Part shown: positions 1 to 7,504 of the stretch, one piece after another | How the letters are laid out: each line of letters opens with the position of its first letter | Position numbering within the stretch: position 1 is the first letter of the stretch | Assembly: GCA_900543165.1 (NCBI GenBank) | Contig: UQQQ01000027.1 | Location: forward strand, 1 to 30,349 | Source: an uncultured Dialister sp. | GTDB lineage: Bacteria; Bacillota; Negativicutes; Veillonellales; Dialisteraceae | Length of the DNA stretch: 30,349 nt | Direction: 5' to 3' | Program-made: the position numbers and the translations under genes | The notes under the pieces: model-generated | What the model was told of the DNA's origin: nothing | What the model saw: the letters and a program-made list of their open reading frames with translations, nothing else | Database searches by the model: none

Positions 1-54
1 ATAAGGTTTCCCGGTCACTCCTATGAGAGCTGCAAGTCCCCCGCGGCAGATTGA
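1..54 (+). CDS. possible C-terminal end of a truncated protein
   Basis: Reading frame 1 is open from the first base of the window and closes at a TGA at 52-54, giving 17 residues that end in SCKSPAAD. The other two plus-strand frames stop earlier. This could be the tail of a gene that starts before the window, but 17 codons are too few to recognise a family, and an open frame of this length occurs by chance. Confidence 0.2.
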   Translation: MRFPGHSYESCKSPAAD

Positions 55-207
55 ATGCGAAAATGAGATGATCGTTATTTCACATCGCCTTCTAGTTGCG
101 TCTTGTGTTCATGGGTGGCTCAAAGGGCAGCACGCCCCGTGGGCTAACCCTGAACTCTGAAGTTTGAAAGCAGGGATTGTGTTTGTGATTGGTACCGCTT
201 CCCACGT

Positions 208-371
208 ATCGTCATCCCGAGCGAAGTCCTCGATCTTTCTTGCGCAACGGCAAGAAGTCAGTGCGAGATAACAGAAAGATGCAGAACAAAAACATCGTTG
301 ATGAAATGGCGCATGCATGCTGATTTCCGTACTGCAATAGAGATCTCTCGGCTACGCTCGAGATGACGACG
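208..371. repeat. 165-bp inverted-repeat (MITE-like) element, copy 1
   Basis: The segment begins with a TCGTCATCCCGAGCGAAG arm and ends with the roughly complementary arm CTACGCTCGAGATGACGA. It is a diverged member of the family seen at 2625-2789, 4791-4955 and 23945-24096. The internal sequence differs from the other copies while the arms are conserved. No protein is encoded, so it would need a transposase in trans if it is a mobile element. Confidence 0.6.
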
Positions 372-461
372 GCGCGAAGCGTTATAAAAACTCCGCGGCG
401 CTTCTGATTTTTATGCGCCGCACCACCATTCCTAATTTTCCCTGAACCTTGAACCTTGAAC
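372..461. repeat. mosaic repeat: GCGGCGC hairpin module plus CCCTGAA heptamers
   Basis: A GC-rich hairpin module (GCGGCGCTTC, T-rich loop, ATGCGCCGC) lies at about 400-422. Two to three CCCTGAA/CCTTGAA heptamers follow at 440-461, just upstream of the next promoter. A related fragment, with CCCTGAACTCTGAAG joined to TTTGAAAGCAGGGAT, is at 146-178. The remainder of 55-207 shows nothing recognisable. Confidence 0.6.
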
Positions 462-473
462 AATTCTCCCTCA

Positions 474-502
474 TTGCCAAAATCCTATCCGTGCTTTATA
501 AT
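474..502 (+). promoter_or_regulatory. sigma70-type promoter
   Basis: TTGCCA at 474-479 and a perfect TATAAT at 497-502 are separated by 17 bases. The transcript would start near 509, about 30 bases before the ATG at 539. Confidence 0.65.
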
Positions 503-538
503 AGGTAACATAAAACTTTGTACAAGGATGGTGCATCT

Positions 539-853
539 ATGCCACAACTTATAGATTTATCAGATGTTCAGGATTTTCATGCGGCCCGTTTCCTGATTTA
601 CTGGCTGATCGCTTCGGTCGTGGCCGTGCTTACTGCTTACAGCATCAGCTATCAGCACAAAATGAAGTGGTTTCGTCAGAGAAAAGACAATGGCTTCATG
701 GTGCGCCGTGGCGTGATGGGAAATTACAGCCTTCTCGGTGTGCCGCGCACGAAGGAGGGCTTTGCGATCACCTTCGGTATTTTTGCCGGAGCAGGCGTCA
801 TTTGGGCGCTGGTCGTCTTCGTCATTCTCCCTCTTCTGGGGTATGAGGTATAA
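539..853 (+). CDS. small two-helix membrane protein, unknown function
   Basis: This 104-residue protein starts MPQLIDLSDV. An in-frame ATG at 518 gives seven more residues, but an AAGGATGG ribosome binding site at 524-531 sits seven bases before the ATG at 539, so the latter is preferred. Hydrophobic segments at about residues 18-36 and 73-101 flank a basic loop rich in Lys and Arg (QHKMKWFRQRKDNGFMVRR), suggesting an inner-membrane protein with a positively charged loop facing the cytoplasm. No family was recognised. The gene has its own promoter at 474-502 and terminator at 902-939, so it appears monocistronic. It lies upstream of decarboxylase pump subunits, but the intervening terminator argues against one operon. 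Confidence 0.75.
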   Translation: MPQLIDLSDVQDFHAARFLIYWLIASVVAVLTAYSISYQHKMKWFRQRKDNGFMVRRGVMGNYSLLGVPRTKEGFAITFGIFAGAGVIWALVVFVILPLLGYEV

Positions 854-901
854 AAAACTGCATAGCATTTCCTGCGGATGGCACGGGGGCAGGAAATAAA
901 G

Positions 902-940
902 AACAGGACCTGGCATTGAAAAATGTCAGGTCCTGTTTTC
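902..940 (+). terminator. rho-independent terminator
   Basis: A 14-bp stem with one G-U pair (AACAGGACCTGGCA against TGTCAGGTCCTGTT) closes an eight-base A-rich loop and is followed by a short T run. It ends the 539-853 transcript. Confidence 0.85.
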
Positions 941-1210
941 GTTAGGGGAGAAGTGACTAGTGACTGGGGACTTGAATACTGCTTTCGGGCATCGTCCCAG
1001 ATATATTCGCGGCGCAGCCGCTACCACAACCCTGAAGTTTGAAAGCAGGGATGATTAGTAGCTAGGGATTAGTGGTTAGGGATTAGGAGCCTCGAGTGAC
1101 TAGTGACTGAAATGCCAGCTCATGGCATCGTTACCATCTATACTCTGCGGCGCTTCCATATTTTTATGCGCCGCACCACCATTTCTCATTTCTAATTTCT
1201 CATTCAAGCG
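941..1210. repeat. heptamer/hairpin intergenic mosaic
   Basis: Modules in order: TGACTAG heptamers (952-970), a TTCGGGCATCG segment, a GCGGCGCAGCCGC hairpin (about 1008-1022), a GAAGTTTGAAAGCAGGGAT joint, GGGATTAG/TAGTGGT heptamers (1048-1088), TGACTAG again (about 1096-1110), a GCGGCGC...GCGCCGC hairpin (1147-1174), and ATTTCTC/ATTTCTA heptamers (1181-1204). The rest of the gap, to 1313, holds an AAGCTTTCC...AATCAAGGGAC module and no clear promoter. Confidence 0.7.
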
Positions 1211-1325
1211 AAGCTTTCCAACGGAATCAAGGGACTGAACGTCCCATGAGCCATCCCGAACCAACTCCAAGCGTCTATCGCTTTTCACATAGTCCCAATT
1301 CATTATTTCAATATAGGAGGTATTC

Positions 1326-2477
1326 ATGGAGAACTGGGAAAAAGTTTTAGAAGAATTATTCACCGGCGTCATGGGCATGTCCGACCCTACGGTCTGGATC
1401 ATGTTTGTCATCGGCGCAGTCCTGATCTGGCTCGGCGTGAAGAAGGACTATGAGCCTATGCTGCTTTTCCCGATGGGGGTGGGCTGCATCCTGGCGAATA
1501 TCCCCGGACACTTTGCGGTCATCCCGACAGATGGAGGGGAACCAGGATTTCTTTCAGTCCTTTATCAGGCGGGCATAGCCAATGAGCTTTTCCCGGTGCT
1601 GATCTTCATCGCGGTCGGCGCCATGTGTGAATTTGATGCGCTGATCCGCGCGCCGTATGTCATGCTCTTTGCCGCAGCGGCTCATTTCGGCATTTTCGCA
1701 GCGACGCTGCTGGCGTCTGTCGTCGGATTTCCTTTCAACGAAGCTGCATCCATTGGTATCATCGGGGCAGCGGACGGCCCGACCACCATTTTCGTCGCGC
1801 AGAAATTTGCAACGAACCTTCTCGCGCCTCTGACGGTGACGGCCTTCTGCTATATGTCGCTTGTCCCGATCATCCAGCCCCCGATCGTGAAGCTCTTGAC
1901 GACGAAGCATGAGCGTCGGATCCACATGGCGTACCGCGAAGAGAAACCGGTGTCATGGACAGCCAAGTTCCTTTTCCCGTTCATGGTCGTCCTCTTCGCA
2001 GGGATCCTCGCGCCGATTTCCGTGCCGCTCATCGGCGCGCTGATGTTCGGCAATATGCTGAAGGTCTCCGGTGTCTGCGACTCGCTCTCTGACACTGCGC
2101 AGAATGAACTCTCGAATCTCGTGACCCTTTTCCTCGGCATCACAGTCGGTGCGACCATGACAGCAGAGAATATTCTCACGCTGGATGTTTTGAAGATCCT
2201 CGCACTGGGGGCTGTGGCTTTCGTCTTTGATACGGTAGGCGGCGTCCTTTTCGCCAAGGTCGTGAACCTTTTCCTGAAGAAGAAAATCAATCCGATGATC
2301 GGCGCATGCGGCATTTCCGCGTTCCCGATGTCCGGGCGTGTCATCGCGAAGATGGCGCTCAAAGAGGACCCGACCAATTATATCATCCAGCACGCCATGG
2401 GCGTCAATGTGGCAGGCCAGGTGGCATCCGTCGTGTCCGGCGGCCTCGTCCTCGCGCTGATTCCTGTCCTTTCGTAA
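1326..2477 (+). CDS. sodium ion-translocating decarboxylase beta subunit (OadB/MmdB/GcdB family)
   Basis: This 383-residue, highly hydrophobic protein is full length for the beta subunit of biotin-dependent Na+-pump decarboxylases, which couple decarboxylation of carboxybiotin to Na+ export across the inner membrane. Family hallmarks visible are IIGAADGPTTIFVAQKFA around residues 140-157, containing the conserved Asp of the Na+ channel, and a conserved end with GACGISAFPMSGRVIAKMA and a Gly/Val-rich last helix. The start is supported by a TAGGAGG site about seven bases upstream. A gamma-like peptide follows nine bases downstream. No carboxyltransferase alpha or biotin carrier subunit lies in the window, so the substrate (oxaloacetate, methylmalonyl-CoA or glutaconyl-CoA) cannot be assigned. 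Methylmalonyl-CoA is a reasonable guess for a Negativicute. Confidence 0.93.
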   Translation: MENWEKVLEELFTGVMGMSDPTVWIMFVIGAVLIWLGVKKDYEPMLLFPMGVGCILANIPGHFAVIPTDGGEPGFLSVLYQAGIANELFPVLIFIAVGAMCEFDALIRAPYVMLFAAAAHFGIFAATLLASVVGFPFNEAASIGIIGAADGPTTIFVAQKFATNLLAPLTVTAFCYMSLVPIIQPPIVKLLTTKHERRIHMAYREEKPVSWTAKFLFPFMVVLFAGILAPISVPLIGALMFGNMLKVSGVCDSLSDTAQNELSNLVTLFLGITVGATMTAENILTLDVLKILALGAVAFVFDTVGGVLFAKVVNLFLKKKINPMIGACGISAFPMSGRVIAKMALKEDPTNYIIQHAMGVNVAGQVASVVSGGLVLALIPVLS

Positions 2478-2486
2478 GGAGGCACT

Positions 2487-2606
2487 ATGACAAGTATCGA
2501 ATCTTCCATCATGCTGACGGTCATCGCATATCCCATGGTCTTCGTGGTCATGGCGGTCTTTGCGGTGCTGACCTACTATCTGAATAAGCTGTTCCCGGGG
2601 GACTAG
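2487..2606 (+). CDS. very short decarboxylase gamma-like (OadG-type) membrane peptide
   Basis: This is a 39-residue single-span peptide beginning MTSIESSIMLTVIAYPMV and ending LNKLFPGD. An AAGGAGG site seven bases before the ATG, and a gap of only nine bases after the beta-subunit gene, mark it as real and co-translated. Gamma subunits of Na+-pump decarboxylases have one N-terminal transmembrane helix followed by a short polar tail, and they hold the alpha and beta subunits together. Here the helix (about residues 7-33) is present but almost all of the tail is missing, compared with roughly 80 residues in typical OadG. The TAG stop at 2604-2606 lies in the first unit of a TGACTAG heptamer array, so the tail may have been cut off by that repeat. 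Confidence 0.75.
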   Translation: MTSIESSIMLTVIAYPMVFVVMAVFAVLTYYLNKLFPGD

Positions 2607-2624
2607 TGACTGGTGACTCTTTCG
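2601..2624. repeat. TGACTAG heptamer array at gene end
   Basis: About three GTGACTA/GTGACTG units begin inside the last codons of the gamma-like gene and supply its stop codon. They run directly into the inverted-repeat element at 2625. Confidence 0.75.
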
Positions 2625-2789
2625 TATCGTCATTTCGAGCGAAGTCGAGAAATCTTTCTTGCAGACTGCTAAACGAAGGATGCGTGAAAGCAGAAATACG
2701 TAGCACCAAGGCGTCGTTTCCCTGCCGGTGCTTATGTGACACTGACCGCAGTGCAAGAAAGATCCCTCGGCTGCGCTTCCGATGACGAC
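2625..2789. repeat. 165-bp inverted-repeat (MITE-like) element, copy 2
   Basis: The left arm TATCGTCATTTCGAGCGAAG continues to ATCTTTCTTGCAG. The right arm TGCAAGAAAGATCCCTCGG continues to GATGACGAC. By eye it matches the copy at 4791-4955 over all 165 bases with about nine differences, all substitutions. It carries no coding capacity. Confidence 0.8.
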
Positions 2790-3105
2790 GGCGCGAAGCG
2801 CTATCAAAACTCCGCGGCGCTTCTGTTTTTTATGCGCCGCACCAGCACTCCTCACTCCAACTAGAGAGAAGAGCTTTCCCCGCAATTAAGGGGTAGCGCG
2901 CCTCAGGGGCTAACCTTGAAGTTTGAAAGCAGGGATGAGTAGCTAGGGATTAGTGGTTAGGGATTAGGGGTGCTGAGTGACTGGTAACTAGTGACTTGTA
3001 ACTTGAATGCTGCCTTCAGGCATCGCCCCATATATATTCGCGGCGAAGCCGCCACCACAACCCTGAACCCTGAACCCTGAACCCCGAACCCTGAACCTCG
3101 AACTT
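2790..3105. repeat. heptamer/hairpin intergenic mosaic
   Basis: In order: a GGCGCGAAGCGC segment and GCGGCGC...GCGCCGC hairpin (2790-2846), an AGCTTTCC...GGGGTAGCGCGCC module (2863-2912), a GAAGTTTGAAAGCAGGGAT joint, GGGATTAG heptamers (about 2944-2968), TGACTGG/GTAACTA heptamers (about 2974-3006), a CAGGCATCGCC segment, a GCGGCGAAGCCGC hairpin (about 3040-3052), and six CCCTGAA-type heptamers (3060-3103). Confidence 0.75.
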
Positions 3106-3109
3106 TCTA

Positions 3110-3138
3110 TTGTCATTCCCGTTCCCGCCGTTTATAAT
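3110..3138 (+). promoter_or_regulatory. sigma70-type promoter
   Basis: TTGTCA at 3110-3115 and a perfect TATAAT at 3133-3138 are 17 bases apart. This strong promoter directly follows the heptamer array and would give a leader of about 30 bases for the aminopeptidase gene. Confidence 0.75.
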
Positions 3139-3172
3139 AGCTACATGATAACCATTCTCTAAAGGAGGTTTT

Positions 3173-4549
3173 ATGATGAAAGAAACATATAGCAGAACCA
3201 AGTCTGTATGGCAGCGCATGGACGCCGATGAACGTCAGGCTGTCATGGACTATGGTGAAAAGTACAAGGCATTCTTAGACACCGCGCGCACGGAGCGTCT
3301 GGCAGCGGATGAAATCATTCGTCAGGCAGAGACTGCCGGTTTCAAGCCGGTCTATAATATGGACTCCCTCAAGCCGGGTGACAAGGTGTACTGGAACCAG
3401 AAGGGCAAGTCTGTGATCCTGGCTGTCATCGGGGAAGAACCGGTGCATGCAGGCATCAAGATCGTCGGTTCCCACATCGACTCCCCGCGCCTCGACCTCA
3501 AGGCAAATCCGGTGCATGAGCAGGATGGCATCGTATATTTCCGCACACACTACTATGGCGGCATCAAGAAGTACCAGTGGACCTGCATCCCGCTCGCGCT
3601 GATCGGCGTCGTATACACGAAGGACGGCAAGAAGGTCGATATCAATATCGGTCTCAAAGATGACGATCCGATCTTCTACGTATCCGACCTCTTGATTCAC
3701 ATGGCACAGGACCAGATGAAGAAGACGCTCGCAGAAGGCATCACGGGTGAACAGCTCCAGGCCATCGCAGGGACAAATGCGGAAGAAGACCTGAAGCCGA
3801 AAGAAGTCTTCATGAAAATGCTGAAGGATACCTACGGCATCGAAGAGGAAGACTTCGCCGCTGCGGAGCTCGAACTCGTCCCGGCTACCAAGAGCCGCGA
3901 CGTCGGCTTCGACCGCTCCCTCATCGCTTCCTATGGGCAGGATGACCGTGTCTGCTCCTATGCGAACCTCGAAGCGATCCTTCAGGCGAAACCGGGTGTC
4001 AAGACGCAGGCGGCACTGCTGACTGATAAAGAGGAGATCGGCTCCTACGGCAATACGGGCATGGAGTCTTCCTATTTCGTGAAATTCGTCATGAAGCTCC
4101 TCGCGCTGCAGGGGAAGAATACCATCCTTGATTTCTATGAAACCATGGAAAACAGTGAAATGCTTTCTGCTGACGTGAACTCCTGTCTGGATCCGATGTT
4201 TGCGGAAGTTTCCGAAAAGGACAATGCTTCCTTCCTCGGCTATGGCATCAATCTCACCAAGTATGGCGGCGCTCGCGGCAAGTCCGGCAGCAATGATGCG
4301 AATGCGGAATTCCTGCAGAAGATCCGCACCATTTTCAATGAAGCCGGTGTCTGCTGGCAGATCGGCGAGCTCGGCAAGGTCGATCAGGGCGGCGGCGGCA
4401 CCATCGCTTTCATGATGGCGGACTGGGGCGCAGAAGTGGTAGACTGCGGCACTGCGATGCTCTCCATGCATGCGCCGTACGATCTTCTCTCCAAGGCGGA
4501 TGCCTACGAGACCTACCTCGCGTACAAAGCGTTCTTTGAAAGTAAATAA
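3173..4549 (+). CDS. M18 family zinc aminopeptidase
   Basis: This 458-residue protein has the length and landmarks of M18 aminopeptidases, cytoplasmic two-metal enzymes that remove N-terminal (often acidic) residues from peptides. GSHIDSPRLDLK (about residues 99-110) holds the first metal-binding His and its Asp. DKEEIGSYGNTGMESSYF holds the catalytic Glu pair. SADVNSCLDPMF supplies another metal ligand, and MHAPYDLLSKADAYETYLAYKAFF near the end contains the last His ligand. Adjacent ATGs at 3173 and 3176 follow an AAAGGAGG site ending at 3168. The second gives better spacing, so the protein may be one residue shorter. It has its own promoter and a clear terminator and is flanked by repeats on both sides, so it is a single-gene unit. 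Confidence 0.93.
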   Translation: MMKETYSRTKSVWQRMDADERQAVMDYGEKYKAFLDTARTERLAADEIIRQAETAGFKPVYNMDSLKPGDKVYWNQKGKSVILAVIGEEPVHAGIKIVGSHIDSPRLDLKANPVHEQDGIVYFRTHYYGGIKKYQWTCIPLALIGVVYTKDGKKVDINIGLKDDDPIFYVSDLLIHMAQDQMKKTLAEGITGEQLQAIAGTNAEEDLKPKEVFMKMLKDTYGIEEEDFAAAELELVPATKSRDVGFDRSLIASYGQDDRVCSYANLEAILQAKPGVKTQAALLTDKEEIGSYGNTGMESSYFVKFVMKLLALQGKNTILDFYETMENSEMLSADVNSCLDPMFAEVSEKDNASFLGYGINLTKYGGARGKSGSNDANAEFLQKIRTIFNEAGVCWQIGELGKVDQGGGGTIAFMMADWGAEVVDCGTAMLSMHAPYDLLSKADAYETYLAYKAFFESK

Positions 4550-4554
4550 GTAGG

Positions 4555-4594
4555 AAAAAACGCCAGGCTCAGATGTTGAGCTTGGCGCTTTTTG
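4555..4594 (+). terminator. rho-independent terminator
   Basis: Six As precede an 11-bp stem (CGCCAGGCTCA against TGAGCTTGGCG, one G-T mismatch) with a six-base loop, followed by CTTTTTG. It lies six bases after the aminopeptidase stop. Confidence 0.88.
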
Positions 4595-4599
4595 ATTGG

Positions 4600-4790
4600 G
4601 TTCAGGGTTCAGGTTGATGGGTTCAGGGTTGTGGTGGTAGCTTCGCTGCAAAATATATATTTGCGGCGGAGCCGCCCCACGGGCGAACCCTGAAGTTTGA
4701 AAGCGGAGATGAGTGGCTAGGGATTAGGGATTAGGGATTAGAAGTGACTAGTGACTGGTAACTAGGAGACTAGGAGACATCAGGCTCTCG
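4600..4790. repeat. heptamer/hairpin intergenic mosaic
   Basis: GGTTCAG heptamers at about 4600-4630 are the reverse complement of the CCCTGAA type. A GCGGCGGAGCCGCC hairpin, the GAAGTTTGAAAGCGGAGAT joint, GGGATTA heptamers (about 4717-4740), TGACTAG heptamers (4744-4765) and GAGACTA heptamers (4766-4778) follow, leading into the inverted-repeat element. Confidence 0.7.
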
Positions 4791-4955
4791 TATCGTCATT
4801 TCGAGCGAAGTCGAGAAATCTTTCTTGCAGACCGCTAAACGAAGGATGTTTGAAAGCAGAAATACGTAGCACCAAGGCGTCGTTTCCCTGCTGGTGCTTA
4901 TGTGATACTGACCGCAGTGCAAGAAAGATCCCTCGGCTGTGCTCGGGATGACGAC
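4791..4955. repeat. 165-bp inverted-repeat (MITE-like) element, copy 3
   Basis: It has the same length and ends as the copy at 2625-2789, with about nine substitutions by eye. The arms pair from GTCATTTCGAGCGAAG to the GCTCGGGATGAC end. The two copies sit in equivalent positions after successive genes, between the heptamer arrays and the GCGGCGC hairpin. Confidence 0.8.
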
Positions 4956-5110
4956 GGCGCGAAGCGCTATCAAAACTCCGCGGCGCTTTTGATTTTTTGC
5001 GCCGCACCACCATTCCTAATTCCTCATTCGAGCAGAGCTTTCATTCATAATCAGTGGACGGAGCCGCCCCCTAGGCTACCCTGAACCCTGAACCTTGAAC
5101 CTTGAACCCA
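4956..5110. repeat. heptamer/hairpin intergenic mosaic
   Basis: The GGCGCGAAGCGC and GCGGCGC...GCGCCGC hairpin module (about 4955-5006) is followed by ATTCCTA/ATTCCTC heptamers (5010-5028), the AGCTTTCATTC...GGACGGAGCCGCCCC module, and four CCCTGAA/CCTTGAA heptamers (about 5080-5108). Confidence 0.7.
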
Positions 5111-5124
5111 TTCTCTGCTATACT
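5095..5124 (+). promoter_or_regulatory. sigma70-type promoter with -35 inside a heptamer array
   Basis: TATACT at 5119-5124 lies 18 bases after TTGAAC at 5095-5100. That TTGAAC is part of a CCTTGAA heptamer unit, so the repeat itself appears to provide the -35 element for the TRAP permease gene. Confidence 0.5.
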
Positions 5125-5177
5125 GTACCAATACGACTCTTCGGGAAGAACCCGAAATGGAAGGATAGGAGGAAATT

Positions 5178-7145
5178 ATGAGTCAAGAGAAAGACGTCCG
5201 CCTGGAGGATATGGCGGCGAGCAAGGCCGAGCTGGATGACAAAGCCCGGAAGATGCTGGAGGATAAGGACGCAGACTCCCGCATGCGTATTTATGAAGGA
5301 CCGCTGGGGAAGGCCATCATTGTGCTTCTCTGCGTGTGGACTGCGTTCCAGCTGTATTTCACGACCATCGGTGCGATCAGCGCGATCAATCTGCGTGCGA
5401 TTCACTGCATATTTTTACTACTGTTTACTTTTCTGCTGTTTCCGACGTATAAGAAGGAGAAGCGCAGAAGGAAGCTGCCGCCGATCTGGGACTGGGTTTT
5501 CATTCTGGGTTCCATCGGCTCTTTCACTTACCTGATCCTGAATTATACGCGCATCGCGCAGACCGGCGGCCGTATTTCTGATATGGAGGTCGGCATCGCC
5601 CTCGTCGCGATCGTCTGCGTCTTTGAAGCGGCGCGCCGCGCATCGGGCAATCTTGCGATTCTCGCGGCGGTTTTTCTGGCGTACAACTGGTTTGGCGCGT
5701 ACTTGCCGGGCTACTTCGGACACAATGGATTCACGCTGAAGCGCGTGCTCATCACCCAATTCTGGGGGACGCAGGGCGTGCTCGGCACCGGTATCGGCGT
5801 ATCGGCGACCTATATTTTCCTTTTCGTCGTCTTCGGCGCTTTCTTGAAGCACAGCGGCTTCTCGAAATTCATCAATGATTTTTCTCTGACGCTTGTCGGC
5901 CGCACATCCGGCGGCCCGGCGAAGGTGGCGGTCATCGCCTCCGGTCTCATGGGCATGATCAATGGTTCGGCCATCGCAAACGTCGCGACGACGGGCACCA
6001 TCACCATTCCGCTCATGAAGCGCACGGGCTACAAGAAGGAATTTGCCGGCGCTGTCGAAGCCGTGGCATCGACAGGCGGTCAGTTCACCCCGCCGATCAT
6101 GGGCGCGGTCGGCTTCGTCATGGCGGAATTTCTGAATCTGTCTTACACCTATGTGGCGCTTGCCTCCATCACACCGGCGCTCCTCTACTACGTCGGTCTG
6201 CTGCTCGCGGTCCACTTCGAAGCGAAGCGCCTCGGGCTCTCCGGCATCGCGAAGGAAAATATTCCAAACGCGATGGTCGTCATCAAAGAGCAGGGGCATC
6301 TGGTGCTTCCGCTCGTCAGCCTCATCGGGCTGATGTTTGCCGGCTTCACCCCGCTCTATGCGGCCGTGATCTCCATCTTTGTCACTATCGGTGCCAGCTG
6401 GCTTCGTAAGGATACCCGCATGGGCCCCGCCAAGATCCTGGAAGCGATCATCGAAGGGTCGAAGAGCGCGATCTCGGTCGGCGTGTGCTGCGTCATCATC
6501 GGCATCATCATCGGCACCGTCACTCTGACATCCATGGGGCTCAATATGGGCTACCTCATCCTGTCTATCGTACAGGGAGATCACATTTATCTCGCCGGCT
6601 TCCTCGTCATGATCATGTCGGCGATCCTTGGCATGGGTGTCCCGGGCGTTGCTGCCTATGTCATTGTGCAGGCCGTTGCCGTGCCGGTCCTCATCAAGGC
6701 AGGCGCGCTTCCGCTCATCGCGCACCTTTTCTGCCTCATCTATGCCTGCCTGTCGAATATCACGCCGCCGGTCGCCATGTCCGCCTATGTGGCATCCGGC
6801 ATTGCCGACTCTGACCAGACGAAGACCGGCCTGTGGGCAGTCCGCCTCGGGCTCATTGGCTTCATCATTCCGTTCTTCTTCCTAGATAATCCGGTGCTCC
6901 TGATCGGCGTCGACAAGACAGCGACACTTTGGGAGTCTCTCTGGAGCATCTTCACCGCGATGATCGGGACTTTTGCTCTTGTGGCCGGGCTTGAGGGCTG
7001 GATCATCCGAAAGGCCAGCATGATTGAGCGCGTGATCCTCATCGCCGTCTCCCCGCTGCTCCTCTTCCCGGGCAGCCTGACGGATATCGCAGGCATTGCG
7101 GGCATTGCCGCCGTCTGCGTCTTCCAGTGGATGAGAAGGAAATAG
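5178..7145 (+). CDS. TRAP transporter fused permease (DctQM fusion, TAXI type)
   Basis: This 655-residue multi-span membrane protein is the fused small and large permease of a TRAP secondary transporter, which uses an ion gradient and a soluble binding protein to import organic acids. The first ~45 residues are charged. About four helices corresponding to the small DctQ-like part follow, then the large DctM-like part with VAVIASGLMGMINGSAIANVATTGTITIP and EAVASTGGQFTPPIMGAVGF, the hallmark loops of the TAXI-associated family. A second DctM-like hairpin pair has LGMGVPGVAAYVI and SNITPPVAMSAY. The ATG at 5178 follows an AGGAGG site. The matching TAXI binding protein lies 359 bases downstream, after a repeat-filled gap. 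The substrate cannot be told from sequence; glutamate-like or C4/C5 dicarboxylates are typical guesses. Confidence 0.93.
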   Translation: MSQEKDVRLEDMAASKAELDDKARKMLEDKDADSRMRIYEGPLGKAIIVLLCVWTAFQLYFTTIGAISAINLRAIHCIFLLLFTFLLFPTYKKEKRRRKLPPIWDWVFILGSIGSFTYLILNYTRIAQTGGRISDMEVGIALVAIVCVFEAARRASGNLAILAAVFLAYNWFGAYLPGYFGHNGFTLKRVLITQFWGTQGVLGTGIGVSATYIFLFVVFGAFLKHSGFSKFINDFSLTLVGRTSGGPAKVAVIASGLMGMINGSAIANVATTGTITIPLMKRTGYKKEFAGAVEAVASTGGQFTPPIMGAVGFVMAEFLNLSYTYVALASITPALLYYVGLLLAVHFEAKRLGLSGIAKENIPNAMVVIKEQGHLVLPLVSLIGLMFAGFTPLYAAVISIFVTIGASWLRKDTRMGPAKILEAIIEGSKSAISVGVCCVIIGIIIGTVTLTSMGLNMGYLILSIVQGDHIYLAGFLVMIMSAILGMGVPGVAAYVIVQAVAVPVLIKAGALPLIAHLFCLIYACLSNITPPVAMSAYVASGIADSDQTKTGLWAVRLGLIGFIIPFFFLDNPVLLIGVDKTATLWESLWSIFTAMIGTFALVAGLEGWIIRKASMIERVILIAVSPLLLFPGSLTDIAGIAGIAAVCVFQWMRRK

Positions 7146-7412
7146 GGATGGGATACTAGTGACTAGTGACTGGTGACCAGGAATTAGGAGCTGGGGATTA
7201 GGAGCTGGGGATTAGGAGTGGCTAGTGACTGACTACCACCTTCGGGCATGCAATTATCTATACTCCGCGGCGCTTCCATATTTTTATGCGCCGCACCACC
7301 ACTCCTAACTCCTAACTCCTAACTCCTAACTAGAGAGCGCGAAGCTTTCGCACGCAATCATGGGACGGCACGCCCCACGGGCTAACCCTGAACCTTGAGC
7401 CCTGAGCCCCAC
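7146..7412. repeat. full-length heptamer/hairpin intergenic mosaic
   Basis: A near-complete set of modules in order: TGACTAG heptamers (7154-7178), GGGATTAGGAGCT units (7180-7222), a CTTCGGGCATGC segment, a GCGGCGC...GCGCCGC hairpin (about 7267-7294), four CTAACTC heptamers (7301-7331), a GCGAAGCTTTCGC...GGGACGGCACGCCCC module (7338-7382), and CCCTGAA-type heptamers (7385-7410). It separates the TRAP permease from its binding-protein gene. Confidence 0.75.
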
Positions 7413-7436
7413 CTACCAATGCCCGCTCATTTATAG

Positions 7437-7442
7437 TATAAT
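7437..7442 (+). promoter_or_regulatory. possible -10 box upstream of the TAXI gene
   Basis: A perfect TATAAT lies about 60 bases before the TAXI start. The hexamer 17 bases upstream (TACCAA) is a poor -35, so the promoter is tentative. Confidence 0.35.
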
Positions 7443-7504
7443 AATCACAACTTTATTATTCTCTATGGAGAAGAGTAGGATAGAAGAAAGAGAGAGGAAT
7501 CATC

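Noticed and set aside
1048..1088. Telomere-like GGGATTA/CCCTGAA repeats as a sign of eukaryotic contamination
   Set aside because: The units vary, occur between bacterial genes with bacterial promoters, and coexist with several unrelated heptamer types.
2306..2587. A 93-codon plus-strand frame overlapping the end of the beta-subunit gene
   Set aside because: It is Arg/His/Gly-rich out-of-frame reading of the beta subunit and conflicts with the short gamma-like gene, which has a proper ribosome binding site.
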